Assembly: GCA_031002005.1 (NCBI GenBank)
Contig: CM061920.1
Location: 111,404,095 to 111,468,094 of the forward strand
Direction of reading: 5' to 3'
From: Vandiemenella viatica
Lineage: Eukaryota > Arthropoda > Insecta > Orthoptera > Morabidae
DNA length: 64,000 nt
Both the position numbers and the translations under genes were made by a program. Of this stretch, positions 1 to 11,145 are shown in pieces; position 1 is the stretch's first letter, and each line of letters begins with the position of its first letter. The notes under the pieces are model-generated. The model was given only the letters and a program-made list of their open reading frames with translations, was not told where the DNA came from and did not search any database.

Positions 1-145
1 CCCAAATCACTCCAGGCGAATACCGGGATGCTTCCTTCAAAAAGGCCATGGCCGAATTCCTTCCCGTTACTTGTCCTTGTTCCCATCGCGCCTCTAATGA
101 CCTTAGCCATCAACAAGGCGTAAAAAAATAAATAAAAAAAAAAAA
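1..145 (+). repeat. SINE family 1, 5'-truncated by window edge
   Basis: This is the body and 3' end of the commonest SINE in the window. It has the shared core blocks CCCAAATCACTCCAGGCGAA, GGCCATGGCCGAATTCCTTC and CTCTAATGACC, then an A-rich tail (AAAAAATAAATAAAAA). The tRNA-like head lies outside the window. It is recognised by alignment with the fuller copies at 41514-41758 and 55540-55750. Confidence 0.85.
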
Positions 146-339
146 TAAGTTGAAGCTTGTACTACACGGCTAAATTTCAATAATCAAAACACTCTCTAGT
201 AACTTTGCTCTAATTCTGAGTCAACTTAAACACTTATTAACACTTTTAAGCAGAAAAGTAGCTAACATAGTCTTGTATGGTAATTCTAAGGTAGATTTTT
301 ATCTAAACGTCGGTATTACAAACATAAGATTCAGGAATC

Positions 340-2275
340 TGATAATAAAATTACGACAGAACAAGAATGAATAATCAGCTCACTAAAGACATTTATATTA
401 AACAAAAGAAGAATCCAATTTTCCAGTTACTGATAAATTTAATAAACAGTTTTTGTTTTGTTCCTGATGAGTTGACATCAGTAGCTCAGCGACTCGCAAT
501 ATGGATATTGTCAATACAGTCTTCCAAGAAAAATTTGACATTATGTCTGTAAATTTAGCTATTCCGAAAGAAATAAGTAAGTTATCATGTCTCTTAAGAG
601 CAAATGCTGAGTGGTTATGATGGGATTTCCAGCAGATTAATCAAACTCTGCTCCACATAATTAAGTAATATACCAAGTTATCTGTTTAATATATATTTAC
701 TTGAGGGTACCTTCCCAGAAAGACTTAAATGTGCTGTAGTTCAACCACTCTATAAAAAGTGGGAAAGGTCAGTTGTATCAAATTACTGTCCTATTTCATT
801 ACTAACAACCTTCACCAAGATTTTTTAGAAAGCAATGTACAACAAAGTTTACCAACACCTAAAAATAAAAATATTCTAACTAAATCACAATTTGGTTTTC
901 AAAAGGGTCGTTCAACATGTTTTCATTCACTGCCAATATTTCAGAAGGAATAAATGATAAACCAATGCCTGTAGGAATTTTCTGTGACTTGCCTAAGGCA
1001 TTTGAATGTGTGGATCATGAAATTCTGATACAAAAATTAAAGTATTATGGTATAGATGGCATTGTTAATAAATTGCTTAGTTCTTATTTTTGAATAGAAA
1101 ACAAAAAGTGTCACTGGAAGATTTTAATGTGGCGTCATGTGGTTCACTGTTTTAAGAGTGGGGATTTATCAGATGTGGAGTACCTCAGGATTCTATATAG
1201 GGGCCACTATTGTTTTTAATAGATATATATATACATAAATAATCTACACTGCATTACATCTAAAAACTCAAAATTTAGTCCAGTTTGCAGATGACACAAG
1301 CACAGGAATTAAAAATGTTCCAGATTTCTCTACTGAACATATATCAAATTATATCTTTGACCTTAGTAATAAATGGTTTACAGATTGTCCTTAAATTTCG
1401 ATAAAACTCAATATATCCAATTTAGCACGTCACGCAAATCACCATCAAACATGGACATAAAATTTGAAGGCTAGTACATTCAAGAGGTAGAATGAGTGAA
1501 ATTTCCAGGATTGCCTATTGATCATAATTTAAGTTGGAGGGTGCATATCTCTGACTTACTGAAGCGATTGGGTGCAGCCACATTTGTAATTCGTACAATT
1601 TCAACAATAGGTGATCTCAGTATGAAGAAATTAATTTATTTTGCTTATTTTCACTCCTTAATGCCATATGCAATAATATTCTACGGCAATTCTGCTAATT
1701 GAGACAAAGTATTCAGGATCCTAAAGCGAGTAATAAGAATTACATTTGGGATTAGTAGTAGAACTTCTTGCAGAGAGCTGTTCAAGAAGTTAGGGATTTC
1801 AACATTGGTGGTCGAGTATATATATACACATTAATGTCCTTTGAAGTCACAAATTATACTCTGTTTGAAACGAATAGTAAAATACACAACTATGTCACTA
1901 GAAGTAAACACGAGCTTCACAAGGATTATATGTCCTTGTCATTTGTTCAAAAAGCTTACACATCTTAAATGTCTAACGGGAGATTTCATTCATGAAAAGA
2001 TCGAAATTTTTTTTTAACTGACAATTTCTTTTACTCCATCGAAGAATTTATTTCTAAGGTAGGGCATATCTACACATTAATCACCAGTAGTTTGTGTAAA
2101 TGTTGTTGATGTAATTAACGTATATATTACATTGTAACTGTACATCTTCAGATGTGTTTTGTCTATTTTGTTATTCAATAGTTTATCTGTAAATTATCAA
2201 CTTTCCACATCTCTTAGAGCCAGTGTCTTATGCTGGGATCCTTAATGAATGTATTGTATTATATTGTATTAGGAC
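340..2275 (+). pseudogene. LINE (CR1/Jockey-like) reverse transcriptase relic
   Basis: This is a decayed non-LTR retrotransposon polymerase read in several frames. Conserved blocks appear in order. Around 700-820 come LKCAVVQPLYKK and SNYCPISLLTTF. Around 885-1020 come TKSQFGFQKGRST and the region of the first catalytic Asp. Near 1275-1300 is QFADDTS, the catalytic FADD motif. The thumb and C-terminal region follows at 1496-1970, with PIDHNLSWRVHISDLLKRLG and later FVQKAYTS. Stops and frameshifts occur between blocks, so no functional protein is made. The 3' end is near the TATTGTATTATA-type simple tail at about 2250-2270, as is usual for such LINEs. The 5' boundary is uncertain; similarity fades before about 340. 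Clade assignment rests on motif resemblance only. Confidence 0.85.
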
Positions 2276-3224
2276 AAGACAATTGCTTGTTAATAGTATG
2301 AAATAGGAAAAATTATGTCATGTACAGCCACCAAAATAGTAAATGTTTCGGTGTGGTAATAATGAGAAAGATTGGCGTGCTGTATGTGTAGGCTATGAGA
2401 AGCAGTGTAGCATTGAAAACCCAATAATAAAGAACCATCACTTAACAGAGTGATTAGAAATCGTCTTGTGCTGCCAAGCTGTGGACGTCACATGATGTCT
2501 CTGATGATTGCTTCAGGTATACTGTTCAGTTCTATTGTGTTACAGGAATCATCAAATATACGATATATTAATAGTTTAAGAAGTAGCTATCACAAAGTTT
2601 CAGTTATCACCTTGTAGTTACTTAGAAGTATCGTTGTAGTTTCACAAGCATTATCACTGATTATTCAGCACCAGCTGACGATGCAAGTAAAATGAATGAT
2701 AGAAGACCAGGCATTGGAAAGTGCAGTGGATGTACAGTATATTTTCTGGGTCCTCTGATGTCGTTTGACTATGATCAAAATATTGAGGCATATGCTTAAT
2801 AAGATCTTGCGAAGTTACTTAGTGTAGAAGCAACTGGAAATTTTATTGGCAAATTTGTACTTCGCTATCTGTACTAGGCCCAATTATATACATATGTATG
2901 TGTAACTTTGTTTTAAATCCTTTAATGTAACATGTTGTTATTTCTCAAATTAAGATTAAAGACGTGAGACAGTGAAACAATCTAGGAAATTTTTATGATA
3001 GTTACATGAAGAAGAAATATGTTTTGTGAGCATGGTAGCCAAGAAGATAATACTAGGACTTAACGATGTCTTTGTGCAAAATCTTCGAGAGAGTTCAGGT
3101 TGTTTCAGTTATTCATTATCACTGCAAAATATGCGTTAATATTTCACTTTCAAATAGCCAATCCAATTCGATTGTTTAAGCCTCGTTTCTTCTTTACGGG
3201 TAAGATCACCTTAAACACTGTGAG
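2276..3224. other. no identifiable gene
   Basis: AT-rich sequence downstream of the LINE tail. It has no ORF of note, no recognisable repeat and no splice-site series that I can support. Confidence 0.6.
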
Positions 3225-3365
3225 TGGGGACTTTCCAGACGTATCGATGCAACAAAATCTTCTCGGGTGTCCAGCCGGATGGTGGTGTAAAAACACGACG
3301 TTTCGACAGCTGACTCTGCTGTCTTCATCAGGTATCTGCAGTTGTCGCAAGCAGAATGTCACCGC
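3225..3365. repeat. dispersed repeat with CGACGTTTCGACAGCTG core
   Basis: This block holds TTCTCGGGTGTCCAGCCGGA and CGACGTTTCGACAGCTG followed by TGTCTTCATCAGG. I recognise it as a dispersed element common in insect genomes, probably the 3' end of a LINE or SINE. Open frames on both strands (3100-3381 +, 3150-3362 -) result from the repeat and are not genes. Confidence 0.5.
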
Positions 3366-4500
3366 CTCGACGCCTCATTAACCAGCTTAAATCGTAGGTT
3401 CATATGTTTTTATAACTATCGGAGATGAAAATTAATTTCTTATCAGCTGAAAACAGATAGGTAAAGAGTATCCATTGGAGAATAGCACAGCCGTGACTGC
3501 CATCCTGGATGTAATCCGTACAACTGTTAATGGTCGAGCACTTAGCGTATATCACGATGTATTCGCGGTTTAATGAAATCGGAGCTGAAGATAGCTATGT
3601 TAGAGGATGGGCAAGTATATTTCTGGCAGAACGATTTGTTATTTCGTTTTGAGCTTTACTGGGGTCAAGATAAATTTAGCAGGATCGAGCAGAAAGATAC
3701 TTGCCCAGGGATAAACGAACCATGAACGAAGAAATTAATGAGATTTCAACGATATTTATTATATAGCGATTGTTTACTATTTTCTAAAATCAGTTTGAGC
3801 GGTATGTAAATGGCAACTCTTCGAGGAGGGGAGGAAATGTTTGCCAAATGTCTTTTGACTTGAACATTTCCTAATTTTTAATCAGTTGAAGGAATTTTTG
3901 TCTGTCAGGTACTTTTTGCATACGCTCCTACGGCGTTGATCTTCTCGAGAATAGTACAGCGGATTCTCCGAGGAATCAGGTAATAGGAGTTTCATCCGAC
4001 ATGGCACTGTGGTTGTAATGTTTGTGGATTAAACTACAGTATACTACAGAAAATGAAATACTAGCTCTGTTACATTTACAGTTTATTTCCGTGAAGTCGC
4101 AACTATAGAAATTCAAAGTAGATACAGTGTCGGTAGAAATATGTCATATTAAGGTCTATCAATTTTATAGATTTCAGACATAGAGGTTGTTGGACACGGA
4201 TTCTTGTTTCAGTGTTATGAAGAAACTAAAATTAAGCTGTGAACGGGGATTGGAATTTGCTTGAACTGATTCCTGAAACGATATGGAACACAATGTCGGT
4301 TTCCCCAATTTAGTGATTGGGAATCACATTTTTCTTTTGTGCATCATCCATTACTCTCTATGTATGGATTCTCCAATGTAACTTTCAGTTGCCCGTGAAT
4401 CGCAAAGCTTTCTTTTAGACTACAGTAGGCAGATACAAGGAAGTCGGAAATTAGTTGGTCCGGCAATAATAGGGCTTTATGGATCAGTAACGAAACCCGT
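3366..4500. other. no identifiable gene
   Basis: AT-rich unique-looking sequence. No convincing coding or repeat signal is visible by eye. Confidence 0.55.
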
Positions 4501-4705
4501 TAATAGCCGGTCCCGCGAGTAGCGTGCTCCAGAAAGAGGGGCGTGTCCGCCGCAGTGTCGCAAGAGACAGCGCACGTTTTGGCCGGTTGGCCCGGGCCTC
4601 AGTTACGCAACACGGCACAGCCTGCCTGCCTGACCCGCCCCACTTCCGCTACGCACCCACACGCGTCTTCACTCGCTGCGGCCTCACGACCACATCCAAA
4701 CGTAC
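4500..4705. other. CpG-rich island
   Basis: About 200 bp are sharply richer in G+C and CpG than the flanks, for example GTCCGCCGCAGTGTCGCAAG and CGCACCCACACGCGTCTTCA. The 61-codon frame at 4524-4709 is low-complexity and not convincing. It may be a promoter-associated island or a fragment of a GC-rich repeat; no TATA box or splice donor fixes it. Confidence 0.4.
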
Positions 4706-4889
4706 ATAATTCCTAGCCCTAGCAACACTAACTTGGTAATATACAGTACGTCGTATACATACGTCGTATATTTAAAAAAAATAAAAGTGAAATTGTTCTG
4801 GGAAAAAGCTTCCGCAGGTTCAGTCAACAGCACAAGAACACACGCCGTGCTTCAGAAGATCATTTAACTCTAAATGATTCAACACATTC

Positions 4890-5080
4890 CAAAGGATGAT
4901 ACCACAGTTCGGCCATCCGGATTTCTGTTTTCCATTGTTTCGTTAAATCACTCCAGGCGGTTGGCGGGAGGTTCCTCAAAAGGCCGTGGCCGAATTCCTA
5001 CCCGTTCCTTGTTCGCAGTCCCCTCCCCTTCCGCTTCTAAAGGCCTCTACGACGATAAGGCGTAAAGCCCGGGAAAAAAC
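4890..5080 (+). repeat. SINE family 1 copy, 5'-truncated
   Basis: It starts near the CCATCCGGATT block and carries the core AAATCACTCCAGGCGG, GGCCGTGGCCGAATTCCTAC and the 3' motif AAGGCGTAAAGCCC. The tRNA-like head is missing or eroded. About 120 bp downstream lies the LINE C-terminal array, the same order as at 13150-13490. Confidence 0.8.
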
Positions 5081-5199
5081 TTCGTCAGGTCAAAACGATT
5101 TGCCAGCAAATCGTTAAGATTTTAGCTCTCACGTGTCGTGTTACTCTCTTTATTAAACAGGTATAGTTTGGGATACGAAATGAATGTGTTTTGAAAATG

Positions 5200-5885
5200 A
5201 TGGGTAGGGAAGAATTTTGTGAAAGAGTCTTACAGAAAGAAGAGACAAGATGGTAGGTCACATTTTAAGACAAGAGGGATTGGTTAATTTGTTAGAGCAA
5301 GGAACAATCGAAGATAAACACTGTAGAGTATGGGTAGGGAAGAATTTTGTGAAAGTCTTACAGAAAGAAGATACAGGATGGTAGGTCACATTTTAAGACA
5401 AGCGGGATTGGTTAATTTGTTAGAGCAAGGAACAATCGAAGATAAACGCTGTAGAGTATGGGTAGGGAAGAATTTTGTGAAAGTCTTACAGAAAGAAGAT
5501 ACAGGATGGTAGGTCACATTTTAAGACAAGCGGGATTGGTTAATTTATTAGAGCAAGGTACAATCGAAGATAAACGCTGTAGAGTATGGGTAGGGAAGAA
5601 TTTTGTGAAAGTCTTACAGAAAGAAGATACAGGATGGTAGGTCACATTTTAAGACAAGCGGGATTGGTTAATTTGTTAGAGCAAGGAACAATCGAAGATA
5701 AACGCTGTAGAGTATGGGTAGGGAAGAATTTTGTGAAAGTCTTACAGAAAGAAGATACAGGATGGTAGGTCACATTTTAAAACAATCGGGATTGGTTAAT
5801 TTGTTAGAGGAAGGAACAATCGAAGACTCTAGAGGTAGACAAAGATTAGAATATATGAATCAGATAACTGGAAGATAGAAAGCGA
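5200..5885 (+). repeat. five-unit 128-bp tandem array from a LINE ORF2 C-terminus
   Basis: Units begin at ATGGGTAGGGAAG at 5200, 5330, 5458, 5586 and 5714; spacing is 130, 128, 128 and 128 bp. Units 2-4 are almost identical. Each encodes the C-terminal tail typical of insect non-LTR retrotransposon polymerases (RYRMVGHILRQAGLVNLLEQ). The last unit runs on into SRGRQRLEYMNQITGR, the natural continuation. Since 128 is not divisible by three, every unit shifts frame and ends in a stop, giving the three identical 60-residue frames at 5330, 5458 and 5586. This is recent local amplification of a dead LINE fragment, not a protein repeat. Confidence 0.85.
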
Positions 5886-7375
5886 TTGAGGATTGTATTA
5901 AACCAGTCGAGAAACTTTTATTACAAAAAAAAAAAGTTTTCTGTTGAAATTATAAAACATTCCAGCTTTTTCATGGCAGGTATGCGGGTAGCAGGCAAAC
6001 TTCCACTCATTACGGAGTAGTATAAGCCCGTAACCGTGTTTTGGCTATCTTCAGGGTATAGAATAGTTTTATATTTGCGGCTTGCACCACGATAAAAACT
6101 AATATTACTAAACAACTTTATTATTTTCATGAATAGATAAATATCACAATAAACAAATACATAAAAAAACACAATAACGTAATGACGATCTACACTGAAC
6201 ACGAAAATAAGGTAAAAAGAAAACTTGTAATAGCCTTATCCTCGCGTCTCATGTAAGCTGATATCCAATGTAAGTACCTAAATAGTAAAAGTAAAGACGG
6301 CTGAGTATCATGACAGTATTGACTGAACAATGGCAATTACAGAAAGGGCTTAATTGAGTCGTAAAGTACAGTTTTATTCCACGATTTTTCAAACTTTGTG
6401 TTTTACCATATATTTTGGACTAAATTTAATTTAAAATGAAATGATATAAAAGCAAAGTTAATGAAAGCTAAGGGACTAAATTACGTCTTATAATTGCATC
6501 GGCTCACATCTGGCGTCTTCGGCCCAGTCTAGCGGAGCTCCAGCCAATAGCTACCTCGATGACAAGCCGACGGTGGCGGATGCAGTAAGATATGGAACGA
6601 TATGGTAGATTCGCCTTGCTACTTACTGCAACAGCGGGTTGCAGGGAAATAAGATTGTCGAGTCTACAAACTGGCACTGGCGTTATACAGCGAACGCTAA
6701 AAAATTCTTTGACGTAGCCATTAAGATTTCTTCCCAAACGCAACTGCTTTGCAGATTACAATCCGAACAGAGCTTCCAAAATTTTATTCGCTGAAACTTC
6801 CTGTAACCTAATGGTCTTGTTAGAAGTTAAATAAATAAGTCGGTTCTATAATTCGTAACTACATTCTGTCCTCATCTATGCCTACTATAACTTCCGTACG
6901 TACTCTATGTCCTCGATTTCAATGTTTGTGGCATGCCCTGTCTGCCAGCGATGCGAATATAGAAAGCTTTCCCACCGTAACAACTAGATCCTTCCCACTG
7001 ATATCTTCAGCGTGATTAGTGCTATACGCGTTATTGTTCAAGTCCTCGAGTACCAGCCGTCCTGGTTGCGGTTTCCAGCAATCATCTAGACCAAGGCTGG
7101 CCAACCGATTTTGGAAATGAACCACAATTTCGATTGTAAGTTAGCCTGTGGGCCACGATTTTTATTCTAAGTTAACTAACAGGCCACATAACACTTGCCT
7201 ATAGATGCAACAGATATTTAAATCTAACAATGATGTACGTAGCACAGTTTAATTACAATCAAAAAATAGAAGCCGTCAATGAGACCTTTGCGGTGGGTTT
7301 TTAATATAATAAAAAAGAGTGGAAAACATCATTGAGACCTTTGCAGTGGTTATTGAGCTGGGATATGCTAGACCA
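5886..7375. other. no identifiable gene
   Basis: AT-rich sequence with scattered short frames on the minus strand that lack codon structure. A short duplicated segment containing GAGACCTTTGC occurs at about 7280 and 7333. At 7090-7190 there is CAAGGCTGGCCAACC...GGGCCAC, possibly an eroded hAT terminus; I cannot define its limits. Confidence 0.45.
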
Positions 7376-7540
7376 CTGCTGTTGGCGGACCTGGTGTTGG
7401 GCAGCTTTGATCTACGCGAATGCTGGGACAGTGCCCAATCTGCGCCTTATAAACTATACATTTCACAAACAGAAATACACTTATACAGAACACAAGTTAC
7501 ACGTTTAGCAGACAGATGGCAACGGACGCCTATGTAACAG
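7376..7540 (+). repeat. SINE family 3 fragment
   Basis: It shares GAATGCTGGGACAGT and ATTTCACAAACAGAAATACA with copies at 15280-15395 and 17735-17960. The 72-codon frame at 7319-7537 lies in it and is not a gene. Confidence 0.6.
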
Positions 7541-8394
7541 GTGACCGTTGTTTCGTGGTCCTCTGTTCTTTTCCGCGTTCTGCATGAGATCTGAAAAATG
7601 AAACAAAATGATATCAGGTGCCGACCCTTCACGCCTGCTCTTCTGAACCACTCCAGTTTTAAGGTGCCGATCTTATGGATGCATGCCTTCTCTCCAAAGG
7701 CACTACGCAAAGATTTGCGATTGAATTACTATGTAATGTGGCGAGTAGAAACCAGAAAACAAGACTGAAGTTACCATTGTATAAACAAACATAATTCAAT
7801 CTTGAGTAGACACAAAGACATGTGACGCAAAGAAAATTATCAACTGCTAAAAGGCTGAAATAACTATTTTCACATTTGCCTCTAATCGTCTACGTAATAT
7901 GTAACGGGTAGGGAAAGAAACGTAATTAGTAGATCACCAAATAGTAACGGGGTAGTTTTAACTTGCTTTATATCACGTAGAAATTTTTTTTTCTTATCTT
8001 GTATATATTGGTGAGAGCATGCAAAAACCGAGTTTTCGACCTCCAACACCCTCGTCACAATTTTCTGTGGCCAAAAAACATCATAATTTTGGTACTTTTT
8101 TCAGTTTATCATCTATAACTCCTTCCTGATGAGGCCTCCAAGAAATACTCTATTTCCAGTTTAAATGAGGACAAAATTTCCTACAACTTTCGTAGTAAAA
8201 ACTTTTTTCTAAACTCAAAACTAAGCGAGCCACAGTTCTTCGAAAATCAGCCAAATTTCACAGTTTTCCTAAAAGTTGGGTTTTTACCTACTTTGTCGCC
8301 AAAAATGTCCTGAAACCCCTGTATATATAAATGATATATATGTACTACACTTTGATTACCGATGGTTAATTCAATAATCATTTAGCATTGTTGG

Positions 8395-8690
8395 CCGGGA
8401 GATCCCGAAGGATTGTTCGGCCGCCAGGTGACAATGTTTTCGCTACGCCGCGCAATGCGCTCCTTTGTGGCTATCTAACCTGACCAAGTAATCGTACCGG
8501 ATGTAAGGAACCTACAGCTTAACGTTGAAGCCAAACCACAGAATCGTTCTGGCATATTTCATGTTACACAGCAAGTTGTGGCAGAGGTGAAGGTCGGATC
8601 AATGGCCTTTGAAAATCACTGCTGAGACCGGGATTTCGATCACCAGTCAGACACCTTAACCATTGATCTACCAGATCGCACTATTAATGA
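8395..8690 (-). repeat. SINE family 2-like segment inside left arm
   Basis: The reverse complement reads from a tRNA-like head (GTCTGACTGG, with a degenerate B box) through CAATGGCC, GCACAGCT-like and TGTAACATGAA blocks to GGTGACA. It aligns with the family-2 SINEs at 22915-23200 and 32115-32400 and with the mirror copy at 10395-10700. Confidence 0.6.
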
Positions 8691-8829
8691 TGAATGTTGA
8701 TAATAGAGCGAAAATGAATGCATAATGTTATGGCGAAAAGTTATTAAGTCATAATAAAACCTTAATAAGTTAAAAAATTGTCATAAATTAATTTCTTTTC
8801 CGTTTGGATTGTCCCGGCTTATCAATATA

Positions 8830-10262
8830 TTGTGTCTCATTCATCCATTGCAGCAGGAACAGCATCCTCGTGGTCGATGAACTCTTCCTCTCCTTCATCT
8901 ACTTCATTTCAGGAACGTTTTCATGAGACAGACCACAGCAATTTTTGCAAGCAGCTGAACAGTGCAGTCCTGATTACCGACAGCTGCATGGTGGAGTACA
9001 AGGTTTCTAGCAGGAACATGAAACTACCTTCGGAGTAAACTCAGATGCAGCGTCTTTTATTATTGTTTTTCTTCTGGCTTTACGCCTCATCGACGTCGAG
9101 ATCATTAGAGGCACAGACGGACTGGGGACAAGGAAGGGGAAGGATTTCGGCCATGGCCATTTGAAGGAAGCATCCCGGCATTCGGCTGGAGTGATTTGGG
9201 GAAACCGTGGAAAACCCAAATCTGGATGCCCGCACGGGGAATCGAACCGGCGTCCTCCTGAATACGTTTATTATTGTAACTGGAATAAGACTTGACGAGC
9301 CTTTCCTTCATTCCCATGGCTATGGGTACGTTTCTCGACCCAACCATCCTTTACTTGGTGGTATGTGCATATTGAGTGAAACGTTGCCGCATCTGATTTT
9401 GGTGGCAACCGTACTATCCTGAATGCATTTTTTTGGCAGATTTCTTAAACATTTCGTATCCGAGCCGTCAAATGTTCCACAACCAATCTTCCGTACCCTT
9501 CCAAGATGAGCTGTTCCCCAGCGTGTTCTCCAGATGCTAGTCACTGGGGGTTAGAAGTTCTGAGAAGTTAACATGCATGTTACTTTCAGATATGGTTGGT
9601 ATTGAATTGAGGCAGCAGAATTTGTATTTCCCATAGCCGAAATATGCTGACATTATATCACATCCTGCTAATGCATAGATGAAGAGGATATGTGTGGGTT
9701 CAAACTGGTATTACCAAGGCCCATTAGCAAAATGAGAAAGCCAATATACTCACTTAGAATTATCACACTGTCGGATTTTGCTGCTTGGGAAATAGCTGCG
9801 TCAACGATCAATCAAGCTGCATCTTTTTTTGCCTGTTGATCTTGGATGCCTCCTTTTTCAGTTTTTCCGTTAGTATCAACATACACGGTTCTTCCTGCTC
9901 TCATTTGCTGCGTCACTGCAGCATTTGTTTCCTCACTGAAAATGATGTCTACTGAAGTATCTGATGTTTTGAAACTACAAAACATTTCAGATGACTTTAT
10001 TCCTCTCTGTGCAGCAACACTTCGGTATCCGTCAAATATAACTCTGATGTTGGATCTATAGTTCGTCGTCCAATAGGCTTCATATTGTCCACAGAAGCAG
10101 CCAAGCTCTTCACTACGATGTCACATACCTTATGCAGGAGGCATCATTCGTCTATAACAAAACTTTTTATGTTGGGTGTTGCATATTGAATAGATTTAAA
10201 TGCTTCATACAGAGACAATTTTATTCCCTTTAAGTACGGAACAAATTCAAATGGAAAACATT
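8830..10262 (-). pseudogene. transposon-borne gene relic: nuclease-like core plus Cys-rich C-terminus
   Basis: Read on the minus strand from about 10255, the fragments run in order as follows. FVPYLKGIKLSLYEAFKS is interrupted by a stop after FVIDE. Then come VFDGYRSVAAQRGIKSSE and VDAAISQAAKSDSVIILSEY, with LFIYALAGCDIMSAYFGYGK in another frame. Next is LPPKSDAATFHSICTYHQVK. At 9050-8900 there is a cysteine-rich tail with repeated CxC/CxxxxC spacing and stops inside. This order (DGY motif, Asp-rich beta strand, GCD motif, Cys cluster) matches a family of large uncharacterised, PIN/FEN-like proteins that are often mobile-element-borne in insects and cnidarians. The assignment comes from recognising the motif series and has not been searched. 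Several stops, frameshifts and a SINE insertion at 9067-9266 show the copy is dead. Confidence 0.65.
9067..9266 (-). repeat. SINE family 1 with 11-bp TSD, inserted in the relic gene
   Basis: Flanked by the direct repeat TTTATTATTGT at 9056-9066 and 9267-9277. The minus-strand copy carries the B-box-like GGTTCGATTCC, GGGCATCCAGATTTGGG, CCCCAAATCACTCCAGC and the 3' motif AGGCGTAAAGCC. The TSD and opposite ends agree, so boundaries are firm. It is younger than the host transposon. Confidence 0.85.
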
Positions 10263-10394
10263 GTTTCAATCCATTAAAACGGAAAAGAAATGGATTTATT
10301 ACTAATTTTTTACTTATTTTGACTACGTAAATAAACTTTGTGCCCTAACATTATGTTTTAAATTTTTCAAATCTGTTTTTCAAACTGGTACAAA

Positions 10395-10700
10395 TACCAC
10401 CAGCTCAGTGGTTAAGGTACGGTAACTGACTGGAGATCGAAATCCCGATCTCAGCAGTGATTTTCAAAGTCCATTGACCCGATCTTTACCTCTGTCACAG
10501 CTTGCTGTGTAATATGAAGTAAGCCAGAACGATTCTGGAGTTTGGATATCACGTTAAGCTGTAGGTTGCCTATACCCAGTACTATTACTTGGTCAGGTTA
10601 GATAGCCACAAAGGAGCGCAATGCACGGCGCGGCGCGGCATATCGAAAACACTGTCACCTGGCGCCCGAACAAGCCTTCGGGATCTCCCGGCCAACAATG
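10395..10700 (+). repeat. SINE family 2-like segment inside right arm
   Basis: CAGCTCAGTGGTTAAGG (A-box-like), GACTGGAGATCGAAATCCC (degenerate B-box region), then CACAGCTTGCTGTG and GCCAGAACGATTCTGGAGT. This is the tRNA head and body of family 2, mirrored at 8395-8690. Confidence 0.65.
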
Positions 10701-11145
10701 CTAAATGATTATCGAATTGACCATCAGTAATCAAAGGGTAGTGCAGATATATACTATGTCATACAGAAATACATATATATCAGTTATATATGCAGGGTTT
10801 TCAGGACATTTTGAGCTACAAAGTAGGTAAAAATCCAACTTTTAGGAAAACTGTGTAATTTGGCTGATTTTCGAATAACTGTAGCTCGCTTAATTTTGAG
10901 TTTAGAAAAACGTTTTTACTACGAAAGTTGTAGGAAATTTTTACTCTTTCAAACTGAAAATAGAGTGTTTCTTGCTAGGACTCATTAGGAACGAGTTATA
11001 GACGAAAAACTGAAAAAAGTACCAAATTTTTTATGTTTTTTGGCCACAGAAAATTGTGCCGAGGGTGTTGGAGGTCGAAATCTTGGTTTATGCATACTCT
11101 CACCAATATATACAAGATAATAAAAAAATCTTCTACATGATATAA

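Larger units (their letters stand above)
7968..11145. mobile_element. 3.2-kb transposon with long (~850 bp) inverted terminal repeats
   Basis: The left arm (7968-8810) is the reverse complement of the right arm (10268-11145) along its whole length with moderate divergence. The outermost TTATATCA matches TGATATAA at the right end. Shared landmarks include TTGTATATATTGGTGAGAG, CTTTCGTAGTAAAAAC and GATTCGCC-free AT blocks on either side of CATTTAGCATTGTTGGCCGG. The central 1.45 kb holds one decayed minus-strand gene. No convincing TSD is visible at the ends, so superfamily is open. Both arms contain a family-2 SINE-like segment, so the SINE was there before the arms were duplicated or homogenised. 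Confidence 0.75.

Noticed and set aside
5330..5768. Three identical 60-codon frames as a small gene family
   Set aside because: They are overlapping reads of the 128-bp tandem array; each stops because the unit is not a multiple of three.
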